DNA of 64,000 bases from Symbiodinium natans (GCA_905221605.1 CAJNDS010002192.1:387501-451500); one strand, 5' to 3'; shown: positions 1 to 11,600, numbered from the stretch's first letter. Made by a program: numbers and translations. The notes: generated from the letters alone by a model not told the origin.

Positions 1-50
1 GGAAGCTTGCGTTCCCGGAGCACATGCACTTGGCACGCGGGAACCACGAG
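1..50 (+). CDS. Phosphatase exon with the GNHE motif
   Basis: The reading starting at base 3 gives KLAFPEHMHLARGNHE, the classic PPP segment holding the metal-binding Asn (42-44) and the catalytic His (45-47). Joining base 50 directly to 506 keeps frame and gives RGNHE followed by DADMNFNYGF, as expected for the family. This implies a donor starting GA at 51. The exon is cut by the left edge of the window. Confidence 0.85.
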
Positions 51-3000
51 GAGCCAAGTGGGCAACATGGGTCAAGGGTGGCGCTTCGCCACGCACCATC
101 TCATCTAAGCCTTCCCTCACCTGTATGGTTTCATGATGGCTCATGCTGTTGCTCTGTCATGGATCCCAAGCCAAGAACCTCCCTCCAAATGTGTGTAGCC
201 GGTTGAAGCCTAAGCCCAGCGATGCCTTTGTACAAAAGGGACGAGCTAGAACGTACATTCAAGGTTACAAAGGCTCTGGGCAGCTCGTACGTACGCTTTT
301 CAAGCTGGAACACCTGATAAAAATAAAAAAAAAAAAACATGTCCAGCGTAACGTGTATGTTGGCGCGTGTGTGTTTTTACTTTAGTGGCTGGTTGGATGT
401 GGCCACTAAAAGTGGAATGGCGACCTCAGTCTTCAGGGTTTCGGGGCAAGAGCTGCGCCACCTCGAGAAGGCCCGCTTGGGATTGATTGTCGCCTACATG
501 GCCAGGATGCTGACATGAACTTCAACTACGGGTTCACCGGGGAAGTTTTGGTCAAGTCACCCGTCCCGTGTTGCAGGTTCGGGTGTCGGCTGCTGGGAAG
601 CGAGGGTATGCATGGTGCGTCCCCGTGAAACTAACACCCTGCTTACAGCAATCCTTAGGACCCACACGATAGCATTGCTACTGTCGGTGTTTATCGGCAC
701 CGCACACCCATGGTTCACAAAAGCAGGCTGCTTGCTGCCCCAGCCCGTGCACCAAAACACTGAGGTACAGGTCTCAGCTGGCTGTTTGGTCTGGCTTTCA
801 GAGAGTCTTCCTGCCCCTCGGCAGGATGCTGGCGTCTGGTGTCTTTGCGAGTAGTTTTTACTTTCAAATGTCCAGAATCCTGCCTTGGGTCCGGAATTCT
901 CTGAAATTTGATCCCCGCCCTAGTCCTCACCCAAAGACATTCCTAATCTGTAGAAATCTGTATCGCTCTACACCGGCGTGCTACAGCATGGCAATCAGGA
1001 GGCCGGCGGCCCATTTTCTTAAAACAATATATGTATGTATATAGTATACATACATATGTATACATGTATTAATATATATATATATATACATATATACATA
1101 TAAATGTATGTATAGTATTTTCAAATCACCTTGTTCCAAGAAGCTTTGGGCCGCGGGGAAGGGTCTTGGACTGAACGCATACTTGCAGATGGAAAGTACT
1201 GATATTCGGAGGTTTTGAAGTTTCGGCTGTTGTTTTTTTGGGGGGGGGGGGGGGGGGCGGCGCCAAGCTGCCAGAGCCCATAGCAGTCAGGAATCTACCC
1301 CTCTCGCACGTCATCAACGGCGACGTCTTCGTGACGCACGGAGGTCTGCCCCGCAAGGACCGACCCGGCTGCTTGGGTATTTGAGGTTGAGGGTTTTGTT
1401 TTGGGGGCCATCTTGAGCCTCTTTCGGGCGTCGGCACCGGGGCTTCGAAATTGTCGATAGAGGTTGCTTTTCTTTTGTGATGCATGCAGAGACTTCTTGC
1501 TCTGTAAGCAGGAGGGTACGAGCTTGGCAGACATTGAGGCCTTGGATGTCATGGAGGAATCCTGGCAGCGTTTTCAGATCACCTGGTAGCACAGTGAGCA
1601 TACACAGAAATCAGCGAGCAATAGAATCTTCTGACAGCACGAAGCCTTCACAGCATTTGTTGCTCTGCACCCGGCTAGCTTTGTGAGCTCGTTGTGGCAG
1701 CTGCTGCAACTCGACTTGCGGCTTGCCCACTTGGAATCAGGGCAGTCCTGCTGAAGAAGGTTTGAAAAGCTTTTGGAGGTTGAACCACGGAGGTTCAGGA
1801 CTAGAAGCCCGAAAGTCTGCAGGTTGAACCTTCTTTTGCCCAAGATTACGACCCTGAAGCTTCGAACACCCGCAGCTTCCATCATCACACATCCGTACGT
1901 GCCCTACCTTCACGCATCGTGGCAAGAATGCAATGAACATCCCCCACATCTGAACAGCAGGGCCTCTAGCAGTACAGTAGCAAGGATTGTCCAGAGCCCT
2001 TCTCCTCAAGACCCATCTCCGAGCTGATCTTGCACTACTCCCCAAAACCTGTTTGCTCCGCGCAGGCCCTGAGATCAAAAACAGTCTGCATCGTAGCCTC
2101 GCATGCCCCAAGACACGAGCAGCCTGCCGAGATTGTCGAGTTTCTTGGCCAACGAAAGATGCACAAAGACTACCACCTGATGACTGATCTCATGCCCCTA
2201 AGCTTGCACGTGGTCGGAGGTTTGAAGGTTTGTCATGGCTTGCCGTGATTTAACCTGGGGCTGGGACTGTGCGGACTGATTGGGGGTCATACTATTACCT
2301 GGGGCGGGGGGGGGGGGGGGCCTGGGGGCCTCAGAGGTAGCTTAGGCTCAGGGTTGTGCAAGTGACTTTCCATGGCTTTCCCTTTTGTTTCATGGCGGCT
2401 GCGCAGGTAGGAATGACGTTCTTTTTTTCTCAAGCTACCCTCTAGATTATGACGCCTCTCTGGCTGTGACAAGGTGGGCAGACCCCCGCAGCGTCGAGGC
2501 CTGGGTCATCGTCTTCAGAAAATCGATGGACCCCCCCCCCCCCCCCCCGCTCCCGCTTCATGGTGCCATACACTGCAAAGCTCGCACTTCAACACCCGGA
2601 GTCCGTTCGCCCGTTTCAGCTATGCCAGGGCATTAAAGAAGGCGAACGCGGCCCGGAGCCTATCTTCAGCGGCAGGCTATTGAAAAAACTGGCACCCCAC
2701 CTGGAGAGTTGTAGCTTCTGAGCTTTCTGCTGGAATTCAAGCAATGGCTGGGTTGAATTTTCCCCACATGTCTGCCTTCCAGCACTAGCCCTGTTCGCAT
2801 GCATCACGTACTGCATGCAGGCAGGGTTAGCAGCTTAGCATCCCAGGGAGGACTTTCGTTGGTTGTGACAAACGCTAATCAGACATGTCAGGATCATGAC
2901 GAGGTTGATCAGGTTGCAATTCCGAGATGCGCAAGCTGTATAAGAGAACAAGGATATTCTACAGAGAGGGAATTGCGAGAACTGGTGGCTTCACGTCCAT

Positions 3001-5187
3001 GGTGAGGTGGTTCAACCATCGTTTTCGGCGAAGATGTGACCCAGCGCTTCCTTGACAGGACCCTGTTGAGGGGTTTTGGGTGGCCCTTTGATCCTTTACT
3101 TTGTCTGAGTCCTAAATCCCCTTCAGGGCTAGCATTACTTTCTGCGTTTGCCCAGAGCACCTTCAAAATGTCTAGCCGCAGCTATAAGGGTGTAAGGTAG
3201 TGCTGAGTTTGAGGTGCCAAAAGCCTTGCAGTTCCAGCAGGTGTTGTAACCCTGACCCAACTCCAAGTATCTGCGCGCACAGCCGAAACCACGGCCTGTC
3301 GTTTCTTGCCAAACGCTTTCAGTTTCAGGTGGTGTTTGCTGGTCACACTCAATTTCTGTAGCTTCCCCGAGAAGCCATTGAGAGGAACGATCTGAGCTTC
3401 ATGATTCGCTCACACGAGGTCAAGGACACCGGCGGGATGTAGAGCAAGGGTTCTGATGATCCCCTTCTGCAGGCAGGGCATGCGAGCCCTTCTGGCCACA
3501 GGCTTTGACACAACAGGGGTCAAGGGCCTAGAAACTGCTTGCTTTGTGGAATCCTCCATTTCTGCCCAGACTCCGAAACGAGAGTCGCTGTTCAAGTTGA
3601 CCCAGGAATCAAGCCTGCAGGCACCAAATGTGTTGTCACTTGTATGATCAGTTTCCACTGGTGGAGCTGCAACAACGTAAAGAAACCTCGGCAACAGTGC
3701 AGTGGCTTGTCACACACGTATGAGCATGATGCTGGCGTGGACCCCCAGTTCTTGCACGAGAAGCCAACCGGACCGAGGGCACGGGCACAATTTCCATTGT
3801 TTTGTCTGGAACAGCGCGGAATTGATCCCCGAGATAGGTCAGCACCGAGAGGGCCACTATTTGACAGGGCCCACCAGAAAAATGTTTTTTTCGCCGGCTC
3901 CCCCCTTGCCCCCCCAGCATCAGAAATTGCAACACTGGTTCAGAAATACACTCCTTTAGGGTTTAGGGTTTAGGGTTTAGGGTTTAGGGTTTAGGGTTTA
4001 GGGCCCCGCTTGGGCCTCCAGGAAGAGGGATACGAGTGGCAGCATGGCAAGCGATGCCTGACGGCGCCTTGGGCCTTCCAAGCGCACGTTAGCCGTTGAG
4101 AAACCCTAAACCCTAAACCCTAAACCCTAAACCCTAAACCCTAAACCCTAAACCCTAAACCCTAAACCCTAAACCCTAAACCCTAAACCCTAAACCCTAA
4201 ACCCTAAACCCTAAACCCTAAACCCTAAACAAAAAAAAAAACCTTCCTCACCGGAGCCCCCTAGGCCTAGACGCTGAAAAGCAGACTGGCAGAAGCCTTC
4301 GTGTTTTGCAATGGTGTTAGGATTGAGAATGCTTCTGCATTTTTGGCAGCACTTCTTTACTCGGCTTCCTTTTGGTTTGTGTTCACTTTATTCACAGCGG
4401 TGTGTGTGTGTGCGCACTGCGCTGGCAGATCAGGTGTTTTCCGCACCGCGCTATTGCGATTTCGGCGACAACAAGGGTGCGGTCATTCGACTCCATGCGC
4501 AGGAGTCAGGCCGGACGGTCGCCCCAAACGATCTCCAAGCCTACAATCATTTCTGAACCTGCAGCTATTGCGCTGGGTCCGGTTTGTCGCACGTTGACTC
4601 CTGGAGTTCACATCCTGCAGCCCCCAACACCGCCAACTGCATGTGCAACCTCAGACGCAACTGCAACCCCTACAATGTATCAGGCAAGCTTGAACCAGAA
4701 GTCCTGCAGTTCAGATCCGCTGAGAAGCCAGAGCTTTGGACGCAATTGATGAGGGGGCATGGGCTGAGGCTTCCAGTTGAGACGTGCTTCGTTTGCACCC
4801 GACTCCCTGAGACCGAAGCCGAAAGGAGCCCCAAAGCACCTGAGGACAACTACATCCAGTGCATGGAGTTCGCACGCCCTGGCTTAACGGAGCAGCCCCT
4901 CATGCCGACAATCAGGGTTCAGGGTTTGTTTTCTACGCTTCAGGGGATGCGGGCTTTTCGGGCTACAGGGTTATCTCGGGTTGGAGTTTGGGGGGCTTGG
5001 GGCTAGCGAAAGCTGCAAGAACGCATGGCCGGATTCTACCCGAAGGCGGCCCTGCAAGCCCTCACCTGAATTTCTTGACAAGCTTTGTGGGTTCTTTGCA
5101 GAGACCTGTTCTCACAACCCGGGTGTGTGCCGACGAGACCCCGAGAGGCTGTGGGAAATGGCCCTTCAACAAGCTGGTGTGAAGTGA
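1..5187 (+). CDS. PPP-family Ser/Thr protein phosphatase (partial, split gene)
   Basis: The gene encodes a metal-dependent phosphoserine/phosphothreonine phosphatase of the PP1/PP2A/PP5/PP7 superfamily. Family signatures appear in order on the + strand: HLARGNHE (24-50), YGFTGEVL (527-550), VINGDVFVTHGGL (1307-1348), TSLADIEALD (1518-1547), FGEDVTQRFLD (3024-3056), RNDLSFMIRSHEV (3385-3421) and VFSAPRYCDFGDNKGAVIRL (4434-4493). The metal ligands and catalytic His of GNHE, the first His of HGG and the His of RSHE are all present. The upstream GDxHG and GDxVDRG motifs must lie left of the window. Two or three short exons, such as the LLWSDP-type segment, were not located with certainty. Introns use GA, GC or GT donors. 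The region called the end, an open reading with stop at 5185-5187, is tentative. Wording around HGG and RSHE resembles PP5/PP7 more than PP1, but the subfamily is unresolved. Confidence 0.82.
506..550 (+). CDS. Phosphatase exon, YGFxGEV segment
   Basis: After the acceptor AG at 504-505 the frame reads DADMNFNYGFTGEVL, matching the conserved YGFxxEVxxKY helix that follows GNHE in PPP enzymes. A GT at 551-552 is a good donor in phase 0. The KY-xx-LF stretch expected next was not found and is probably in another small exon before 1284. Confidence 0.75.
1284..1357 (+). CDS. Phosphatase exon with the HGG metal-binding motif
   Basis: The frame reads VRNLPLSHVINGDVFVTHGG and then LPRK. This is the central beta strand of the PPP fold; its His (1337-1339) binds a catalytic metal. 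The acceptor is one of the AGs at 1282-1290. A phase-0 GA donor at 1358 lets it join the next exon as GGLPRK-EGTSLAD. It lies just after an 18-base G run (1240-1257) within the intron. Confidence 0.85.
1512..1547 (+). CDS. Phosphatase exon, xVTLxDI-like segment
   Basis: After the acceptor AG at 1510-1511 the frame reads EGTSLADIEALD, equivalent to the DGVTLDDIRKIDR segment that follows HGG in PP5-like enzymes. A GT donor follows at 1548. The exon is only 36 bases, so its identity rests on order and phase as much as on similarity. Confidence 0.65.
3007..3058 (+). CDS. Phosphatase exon, FGEDVTQRFLD
   Basis: The frame reads GSTIVFGEDVTQRFLD, matching the RGxxxxFGxDVTxxFL motif of PPP enzymes. 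The exon ends with AG of a split Arg codon. It joins 3385 to give FLD-R-NDLSFMIRSHEV in perfect phase, which fixes a GA-AG intron (3059-3384). A tentative upstream partner, RWADP at 2472-2486, could be the LLWSDP equivalent. Confidence 0.8.
3385..3431 (+). CDS. Phosphatase exon with the RSHE motif
   Basis: The frame reads NDLSFMIRSHEVKDT. RSHE carries the last metal-binding His (3413-3415) of the PPP active site. The acceptor AG is at 3383-3384. The exon probably ends at a GC donor near 3432, since the frame then runs into a stop at 3440. Confidence 0.85.
3955..4003 (+). repeat. Interstitial telomere-like array, TTTAGGG x7
   Basis: Seven perfect TTTAGGG units lie in the phosphatase intron between the RSHE and SAPRYCD exons. 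The plant/dinoflagellate-type telomere unit is well known. Here it is interstitial because coding exons flank it on both sides. Confidence 0.95.
4104..4229 (-). repeat. Interstitial telomere-like array, CCCTAAA x18
   Basis: Eighteen perfect CCCTAAA units follow 100 bases after the TTTAGGG array at 3955-4003, in the opposite orientation, and end in a run of ten A. The two arrays face each other, so they could fold into a long stem-loop. Confidence 0.95.
4434..4502 (+). CDS. Phosphatase exon with the SAPxYCD motif
   Basis: After CAG at 4431-4433 the frame reads VFSAPRYCDFGDNKGAVIRL. This is the nearly invariant TVFSAPNYCD..GNKGA block near the C-terminal end of PPP catalytic domains; the Tyr contacts substrate and microcystin-type inhibitors. 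The frame stays open to a stop at 4554-4556, but a GA donor at 4503 is equally possible. The intron before it holds two facing telomere-like arrays. Confidence 0.88.
5051..5187 (+). CDS. Possible terminal exon of the phosphatase gene
   Basis: The frame reads PEFLDKLCGFFAETC and later RRDPERLWEMALQQAGVK, ending in TGA at 5185-5187. Codon choice is G/C-rich at third positions like the certain exons. No family match is recognised, so this could be the C-terminal tail of the phosphatase or an exon of a separate gene. Confidence 0.3.
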
Positions 5188-5670
5188 GTGGGGGGCCGAT
5201 TGCCTGCAAAGGACCGGAGAACGCCACAGGGGTTGAAGCAGCGTTCGAAGCTCCGAACCGTGCAAGCTCAACCAACCTTTCCCCGGGAGAAGGCTGCTAA
5301 ACGTAGGAGAGCTCCTGTGATGCAACTTCTGAAGGCAGAACGACCCCCTTTACCTTGAACTTCCCTGAAACTCGGAAGTAGTTCCGGTGCTGCCTTCGGA
5401 CTTCAAGAGTCTCACACTGTCGAAAAGGCACGGGCCGAAAGGAAACAAGCCATGCGCGTTTTTATCCGCATGGCCAGGCCCGCTTGCCTAGAGTGCGCTT
5501 TGTAGAGTGGCTGAAGACAGCCACTCGCCGAGAAACAGTTTCGGGTGCAGATGCCTCGAGTGCCAAAAATCCCCAAAACTCACAATACCCAAGCTAGCCG
5601 CTCAGCCCCTGGGAAAGATCTCCGTGCGTCCTAATCCCAATCCCAGAGTTCTGGTTTCAACTGTGGCCAC

Positions 5671-5911
5671 CATGTCCGAAGTTTTGGTGAGACTGGCTGC
5701 TGTAAATGCCCGGGAGAGGGAGCTGGACACCCCACTCGCGCACCTTCTGGCAGCCCGAAGCCTATGCACCCGAATACCGAAGACGCACTTCACCCGGGCG
5801 CAGACCTTTTTGAAGGCGCGTGGTCTTCCGACAGCACTATACCCTGGCCTGAAAGGGCTTAAAGTTCAGGTGACGAGACTCCGACAGCACTTGGCAGGTC
5901 TATTTGCCTGA
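5671..5911 (+). CDS. Unidentified open reading, possible exon
   Basis: From an ATG at 5671 the frame is open to TGA at 5909-5911 and begins MSEVLVRLAAVNARERELD, an amphipathic helical sequence. No family is recognised. It may be coding, but codon bias alone supports it. Confidence 0.22.
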
Positions 5912-7252
5912 GTGCTGTGAGAAGGTCCGGCCAAAGTTTCGTGCATTCTCTGGGGCCGCACCCTAGAGGACGACAGCTTGAGCATATCAGGAAAAGGGTT
6001 CTGGAGGGTTCAGTCTTGAATCTCGTGTCCAGAAGAACACTCCAGGCTCTTCAATATCCTAGTATTCTCCAAAAACCCACGCAGAGCAGCACAGGTGTAG
6101 TTTGCCAGGTACTTTTGCACTGAGGCTGTCTGAGCAGCAAACGGTCAACGCCGCAGTCAGCAAAGGAATGTGTTGCATGAAGAAACTCCGATAAGGATAG
6201 CGCACCATGCCCCCGTGCGGGTTGCTGGGTGTTTGCGTGTGTTTAGGTGGGGGCTTACATCTTTCGCCTAGCTGTGTATCGATTCTTATGTGTAGATGTA
6301 TCTGGATAGATATGGTGAGTTTTCAAAGTGGTGGCTCCCTTTTTTCAAATTTCGGTACCGACTTGCAATAGCAACCCCTAAATGGATCAAATTTTCGAGA
6401 AGCGACCTCTATACATACCTGCGGAAAAACATACGCGTATGCACATGACTCTATGTGCTTGCGCGCGCGTTAGTCTGTGCGCCAACAACACCCAGGGCCG
6501 GCCTTCCCTTCGACCAGCTCGGCACATTCGCGGCTGCGCCGCTGCTAGCCGAGTACGCCGGATCCCTTGGTTGACCGTTGGGTTAAGGGGAGAGTTAAAC
6601 GATTAAGGTCGGGGAAGCTTTTTAGAGGTTGTACTCGGCGTACCTGCGTAGTCCGGATTCAAAAAGTGGGGAGGTGGGGCGGGAGGTAGTAGATCACGCA
6701 TGTGTGTGTGTGTGTGTGTGCGCAGCCGGTTGGCAGCTTGCATGATTGACTTGACATGGCTACACAATTCTCAGTGCCGCAATGGCGCATGCATTCAGGG
6801 GTGCGCCTTCCTGCATGGATATGCTTGTCCTGGTGATTTACCTGTATCCGAATATGTGGTGTGCGGTGACCCCTGCTTCCCAAGGAACGTTTGCAGGAGC
6901 TGTCCTTACCACAGCTGCAAGAGGAGCCGGCAACTCGGGAAGAAGCTCCTAATAAATCCCCAGCCCCGTAGATTTCCACGTTAACGCGCCCTGCCTCCCA
7001 ACAGAAAGCCGTTCTACTGGTATTCGAGATAGACCAGGGTTAGTCGGTTAGTCCCGACAAGGTGCAGCCCAAGCGCACTTATTCCCTCGACCTGAAGCTT
7101 GACCGAGGTGGCGAAGGTCCTGTACCTGCAACGAGCCTGAGGGCAGTGAGCCCAGGGGCACCAGATGCGGAGATCAGCAGGGTGTCGCTCAAAATTCTTC
7201 CGCAGTTCTAGGCTGGAGAGGCTGAGACAGGCAAGGTTCATGGTCATTGCAG

Positions 7253-7305
7253 GCACTGACATTGCCGTCAAGAAATCGGAGCTGATCCAACGGCGGTGGC
7301 CTCAG
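7253..7305 (+). CDS. Exon-like segment, weak BTB/POZ resemblance
   Basis: Between acceptor AG (7251-7252) and a GT donor (7306) the frame reads GTDIAVKKSELIQRRWPQ. This vaguely resembles the start of BTB domains, where a short beta hairpin is followed by AHKxxLxxRxP. One short match is not enough to name a gene, and no partner exon was found. Confidence 0.25.
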
Positions 7306-8182
7306 GTGCTCTGCTAGCAAGGCGGAAGCTGTCACTGAACAAATGCCTGTAGCAAGCTTTATTCGGCATATACAGTACCATACTGGTAGGACAAATGACA
7401 GTACTGTACCTATTTGCTGAGGCTGAAGCAGCTTGCCATCTGGAAGGTCCGGACTGGTTCATTCAGAATTTTGTGTGCTTCTATTTGCCCCACCACATGT
7501 CGAACACAGCCGACGCTGCCATCCCTAGTTGCACAAGTCGATGAAGACGTGCCTGCGTGCTAGGAGGGGCCTTTGACTTCAGGTCCAGGCACAGTTCCGA
7601 TGCACGGTGTGACTTGAAGCTTGTTGGCCCAAGCCGGGCTAAGAGCAATGAAGCATCCGATGGCGCTCCAGGCTGGGCGCACAGAGTACAAGTCACGAGA
7701 ATTGCACTTAACCGGCACCAGTAGCCTTAGACTTTTCCCATGCGCGTCTGCCACCATGCGCCCCCAAAAGCCATGTAGCTCAGAGTGCCCTTGCAGGCCC
7801 TCCTTGGGGTGCTTTTGGTGGCCACCGCCCAGGGAGAGGCTCCCCTGGGTTCGGTGTTCAGGCTTTGGGGAGGTGCGTTTTGGAGCCCTGCAACGGAAGA
7901 TGCAAGGAGGTTGGGTCTCCAGCTCAATTGGACTAACAGTGAGGACTGAGGGGCCTTCGATACATTACGGGCTGAGGAGGGCCCGTCTGGGTCCCCCAAA
8001 GGCCTCGAGTGCAGCGCTGCTCCGCGTGGCCTCAGCAGCGGCAGCAGACTCCGAGAGCCTTTGGCTGCTCTTAGGACTATACGATAGCCACCTTCTGTGC
8101 TGATTTCTATTCAAAACTCAGGGAATATTTAAGATATCAGTTTATTGAGGTTCTAAGTGGAGTAGAAGTTGGGGGGCATTTG

Positions 8183-8362
8183 CAGGTTAGCTTTGCGCAC
8201 TTCAGAGTTCAGGCTTGGGAGTCTAGCTTTGAAGCAGTTTGGCGATTTGTTTTGCGAGCAGCTGTGCTCTTGGTCTTTGCAGCGTGGGTCGTCTCGGCAC
8301 TCTCTCCAGAAACCTGCGAAGTGCAGGTTTGGCCGTTTGACGCCTCAGCTCCCAAGTCATAA
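8183..8362 (+). CDS. Possible terminal exon with one membrane segment
   Basis: After AG at 8187-8188 or nearby the frame is open to TAA at 8360-8362. It contains the hydrophobic helix FVLRAAVLLVFAAWVVSAL, which would span a membrane once. No family is recognised. It may be the end of an unidentified membrane protein. Confidence 0.25.
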   Translation, partial: QVSFAHFRVQAWESSFEAVWRFVLRAAVLLVFAAWVVSALSPETCEVQVWPFDASAPKS

Positions 8363-8415
8363 ACCCAGCCCTAAACTTTAAAACCCTCAACCCCTAAACC
8401 CTAAAACCCTAAACC
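8363..8415 (-). repeat. Degenerate CCCTAAA array
   Basis: Imperfect CCCTAAA/CCCTAAAA units with substitutions follow directly after the stop of the exon-like segment ending at 8362. They look like a decayed telomere-like array. Confidence 0.7.
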
Positions 8416-9663
8416 CCAATCCAGGTGCTCCGATGCGGCCACGGCTTCTTGGGCTGCGGCTCAGAGTTCAAGGGTTCGTTCACAGCTGGTGGGGGTTCGG
8501 GCAGCTTCGGGTCAACATAGGGTTTTGTGTTTAGGGTTAGTTTGGGCGGCACTTTTTAACCAAGCGGTCGATTCAGAGTTGATTCAGCCTTTCTTGAGGG
8601 GGGGGGGGGGCTTGCAAGATGGCTAATGTGAGAGTCGCTTTTTTAATTGGGGTGGTAGTAGTAATATTCGCCGGGCCAGAGGGCCCCAGCCGAAGACTAC
8701 TTTCCATTACGGGAGGTTTTCGGGCCGATGTATGTAAACAAGTCTATATAGGGGGGTCCGGTGATAATAATAATGGGGTGGTTATTTGTAAAATTTTTCC
8801 GGCCAGGAATTGAAAATTTTACTGAAACTGGCTTAAGAGTTACATTGCAGAGAAGACTTTTCAGCTGAGCTGGCTTGAAAGAGCTCCAAGGCTCAGTCTT
8901 TAGAGAAGCAGATCTCGTTTGAGATTGCTTGTCTTCTGAGATTGCTGCAGCTCCAGAGCTGCGAGAACTGCTGTTTCAGGGCTTTTTCTTCAGATGGCCG
9001 AGGAGATCTCCATGTCCTCAGATTGGAATCTTAACCGGCCCCCCCCCCCCCCTCCTCCCCGCCGACGCACAGCCAGAACAAATAACCAGAGCCAAGAGGC
9101 CACAGAGCGGCGGTCCATTGCAGCAGAGCAGGACAGCACACAGACCAAGTCGGGCCGGCAGAGCAAAAGGAGCTGCAGAGAGCAAGCAGAAGCCTTCAAG
9201 ACAAAGCAAAGCAGACCCTGACAGCTGACCCCCCCCGACCCCCAGACCCCAGACCCCCAAAATCCTCATCATTGACACCCCGCATTTTTTTCCACCCCTC
9301 CAAACCCCGGGGACCAAAACAAGATTGGGGGGGGGGGGTTATTAAAGGGACTCTAACATTAGGCAGCCTCGTTTTCTTCACCCTCAAAACCTTTCTGGCC
9401 CCCCGAATAGAAAAAGAAACACAGCAGATCTCACTATTCTCCGGGAACGAGGCCTGTGCACTCCGCTCACACGACCTCAGGGTTTGGAGCAGAAGGGTGA
9501 CTCACCCGTGCCTCTGCTCCCATGATGGAAGGTCTCGCGTGCCACATGCCTCGGGAAAACGAAGTGCATCCTGGCTGAATCCAGGGCTGCAAGTCATTTG
9601 AGCTGAGCTTCGAGGTACTTCTCCCTGTGAGGAGAGTGTGAGAGAGAAGTTAGAACGAACACT

Positions 9664-9720
9664 ATTCCCTTATGGTCCCTTTGTAGTTGTACTAGAATAG
9701 CCCTCAAAACCCTATTCTAA
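9664..9720. repeat. Dispersed repeat family A, copy 1
   Basis: It begins CCCTTATGGTCCCT and ends CCTCAAAACCCTATTC, with an internal hairpin TAGAATAG...CTATTCTA. A second copy with the same ends lies at 17686-17745. It does not code for a protein. Confidence 0.6.
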
Positions 9721-9857
9721 GTATTCGTTCTGAATCTCATGGAGGGCGCTTGGAGCATGTGCTTTGGACTTTGGCCCAAACCTAGGTGCCTTCTACGGGT
9801 TGTAATGGCATGCGTTCGCCCTCGACAACCACTCCCAGGAATCCCCAATAGTCTGCA

Positions 9858-9898
9858 TTCTTCTTCTTCTTCTTCTTCTTCTTCTTCTTCTTCTTCTT
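9858..9898 (+). repeat. TTC microsatellite
   Basis: About thirteen TTC units. On the - strand this gives a long lysine run inside an open reading, which is treated as spurious. Confidence 0.95.
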
Positions 9899-10094
9899 GT
9901 TCTTGTTCTGCGACCTTGTCCCGGCTTCAGCAACGCCGGCAGTCCTCTGGTTGCTTTGAAGAGCTGGCGCACCCTGTAGTTGCAATATGTATATACCCCT
10001 CACCACCCGAAACGGAAGCCTGCTGAGAATTCTGTGGATTTTTTGTTCGGAGCACTGAACCGTAACAACGGACACCCCCAAGCAGCGAAAACAG

Positions 10095-10199
10095 GCATGT
10101 TCCTTGAGCTGGACAAGCGCAACCTTTGCCTGCCTTGCGAGTGGGGCGGTGCGCCAGTGCCCTGTGTCCCAAAGCGCTTTGGCGTGGACTGCGTCCAAT
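10095..10199 (+). CDS. Unidentified cysteine-rich exon-like segment
   Basis: After AG at 10093-10094 the frame contains MFLELDKRNLCLPCEWGG followed by further Cys residues (PCVPKRFGVDCVQC). Third codon positions are G/C-rich. No domain is recognised; the CxxC spacing might bind zinc. Confidence 0.25.
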
Positions 10200-11600
10200 G
10201 TAGGCTTTCCAGACGCTTCCGGCTTGTAGATTGCGTGATCTAGATTGGGACATATGCCATGTGCAGCACACTTGTCCAGCTGGGGTTCCCATTCCCGCAT
10301 GCACGAATTACAGTCTGAGGACCTGAACAGGCTGTAGCCTTTCTTGCTCAGCCTGAGCTTTCTTGAATGACCACATCTTCAATCCTCCTAAACATCTGCA
10401 GAAGCTCCCATCATGAAGAGTCGCAAAACCACAGACCTCAAGCCCATAACATCCTGGAGCATCCCAATCCCCACCCAAAGAGACCCTAAGCAAAAGCAAA
10501 ACCCAGGAATGCGGCCTTCCCTCAGGGGCGCGTGGAGTCCTGCGAGATGAGCTAGAGACTCGAGGGGTGCCAGAGAGGGGGAGGGGCGTGCGGTGCAAGA
10601 CTCTGTAGTTATTTTCTCAGGAATCGACCTTCTGGGAAGAAAAACACAACATGGGCTGAGCTGCATTGCAGAAGCGCCCAGGCTGCGAGCATCAGCAGCT
10701 GGTCTCGAAGGTTTCAGACTGCACTGACGTCAGTGGCGACATCATCAAGGACTACCGTGGACACTTCGGGCTTGCAGAGACGCGACTGTGCGACAGACAC
10801 AGAACAATGACTCGTGGCAGAGGGTGCTCCAGAACGCATGTTCACACGTTCGTTACCAGGGGCCATCTGCGTTACCGAAATCTTCTTTTCTCAAGGTCGA
10901 AGTTTTTTTCTTTTCTGAGTCTGAGTGCCCCCTGCCGCGACACAGGACGACTGCTTTGCCAAAGGCACCAGCGCCGGTATCTCCTGAAGCTTGGCTGCAG
11001 AAAGAACAGCGGTGGGTCAGCCAACGTTGAACGAAGTGCTGCTCATGCAGCGTGACGGTGGGCCCTTTCCTGTTAGGGCAGCTGAGCTGCGTGTGAGGGT
11101 TTGAAACCAAGGTATGTGGACTGCGTACACGCGCAAGGCGTGTCTTTCCCAGGGGTGCAGGGTTTTAGCTGCTTGGGACTGAGCCTGCAGGATGCCCACA
11201 TCCAAACCAGTGCCATAGAGGCTTTGAGCTGTCATGGGCAATATGTAGGCCAGCAAGAGGAATGAAGTCAGCATGACATTCTAGGTTCTGAATGCGAGGA
11301 AGTTGAGCAATTGAACACATATATGTCTTTAGTAGTTCAGTGTGGTGCCAGTGTTTGCAGTAGTGGTAGTGGCACAGTGGTGTTCGTAGTCAACAATATG
11401 ACATATTCAATATGATTACAGATGCAAAATAAAGCGATTCATATTCATAGTCAACAACTCGGTTTCGCTGCGACTTTCTTAGGATTTCGTCAGCATGGCA
11501 CCGAAAGAAAACCTGTAGCCTCATGCAAGCGCCATGTACAACCCTCAGGGGGAAACAGGAGGCACCCCTAGAAGGGAACAGTAATCTTATTCCCCTACCC

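Noticed and set aside
4104-4229. True chromosome end
   Set aside because: Unique sequence and phosphatase exons lie on both sides, so the array is interstitial.
6690-6982. Cys-rich reading as a CCCH zinc-finger gene
   Set aside because: The spacing in CRNGACIQGCAFLH only loosely resembles a finger, and the frame starts in a TG repeat. Support is too weak to annotate.
9782-10300. 172-codon - strand reading with a lysine run
   Set aside because: The lysine run is the TTC repeat read backwards, and the flanking peptide has no recognisable domain.
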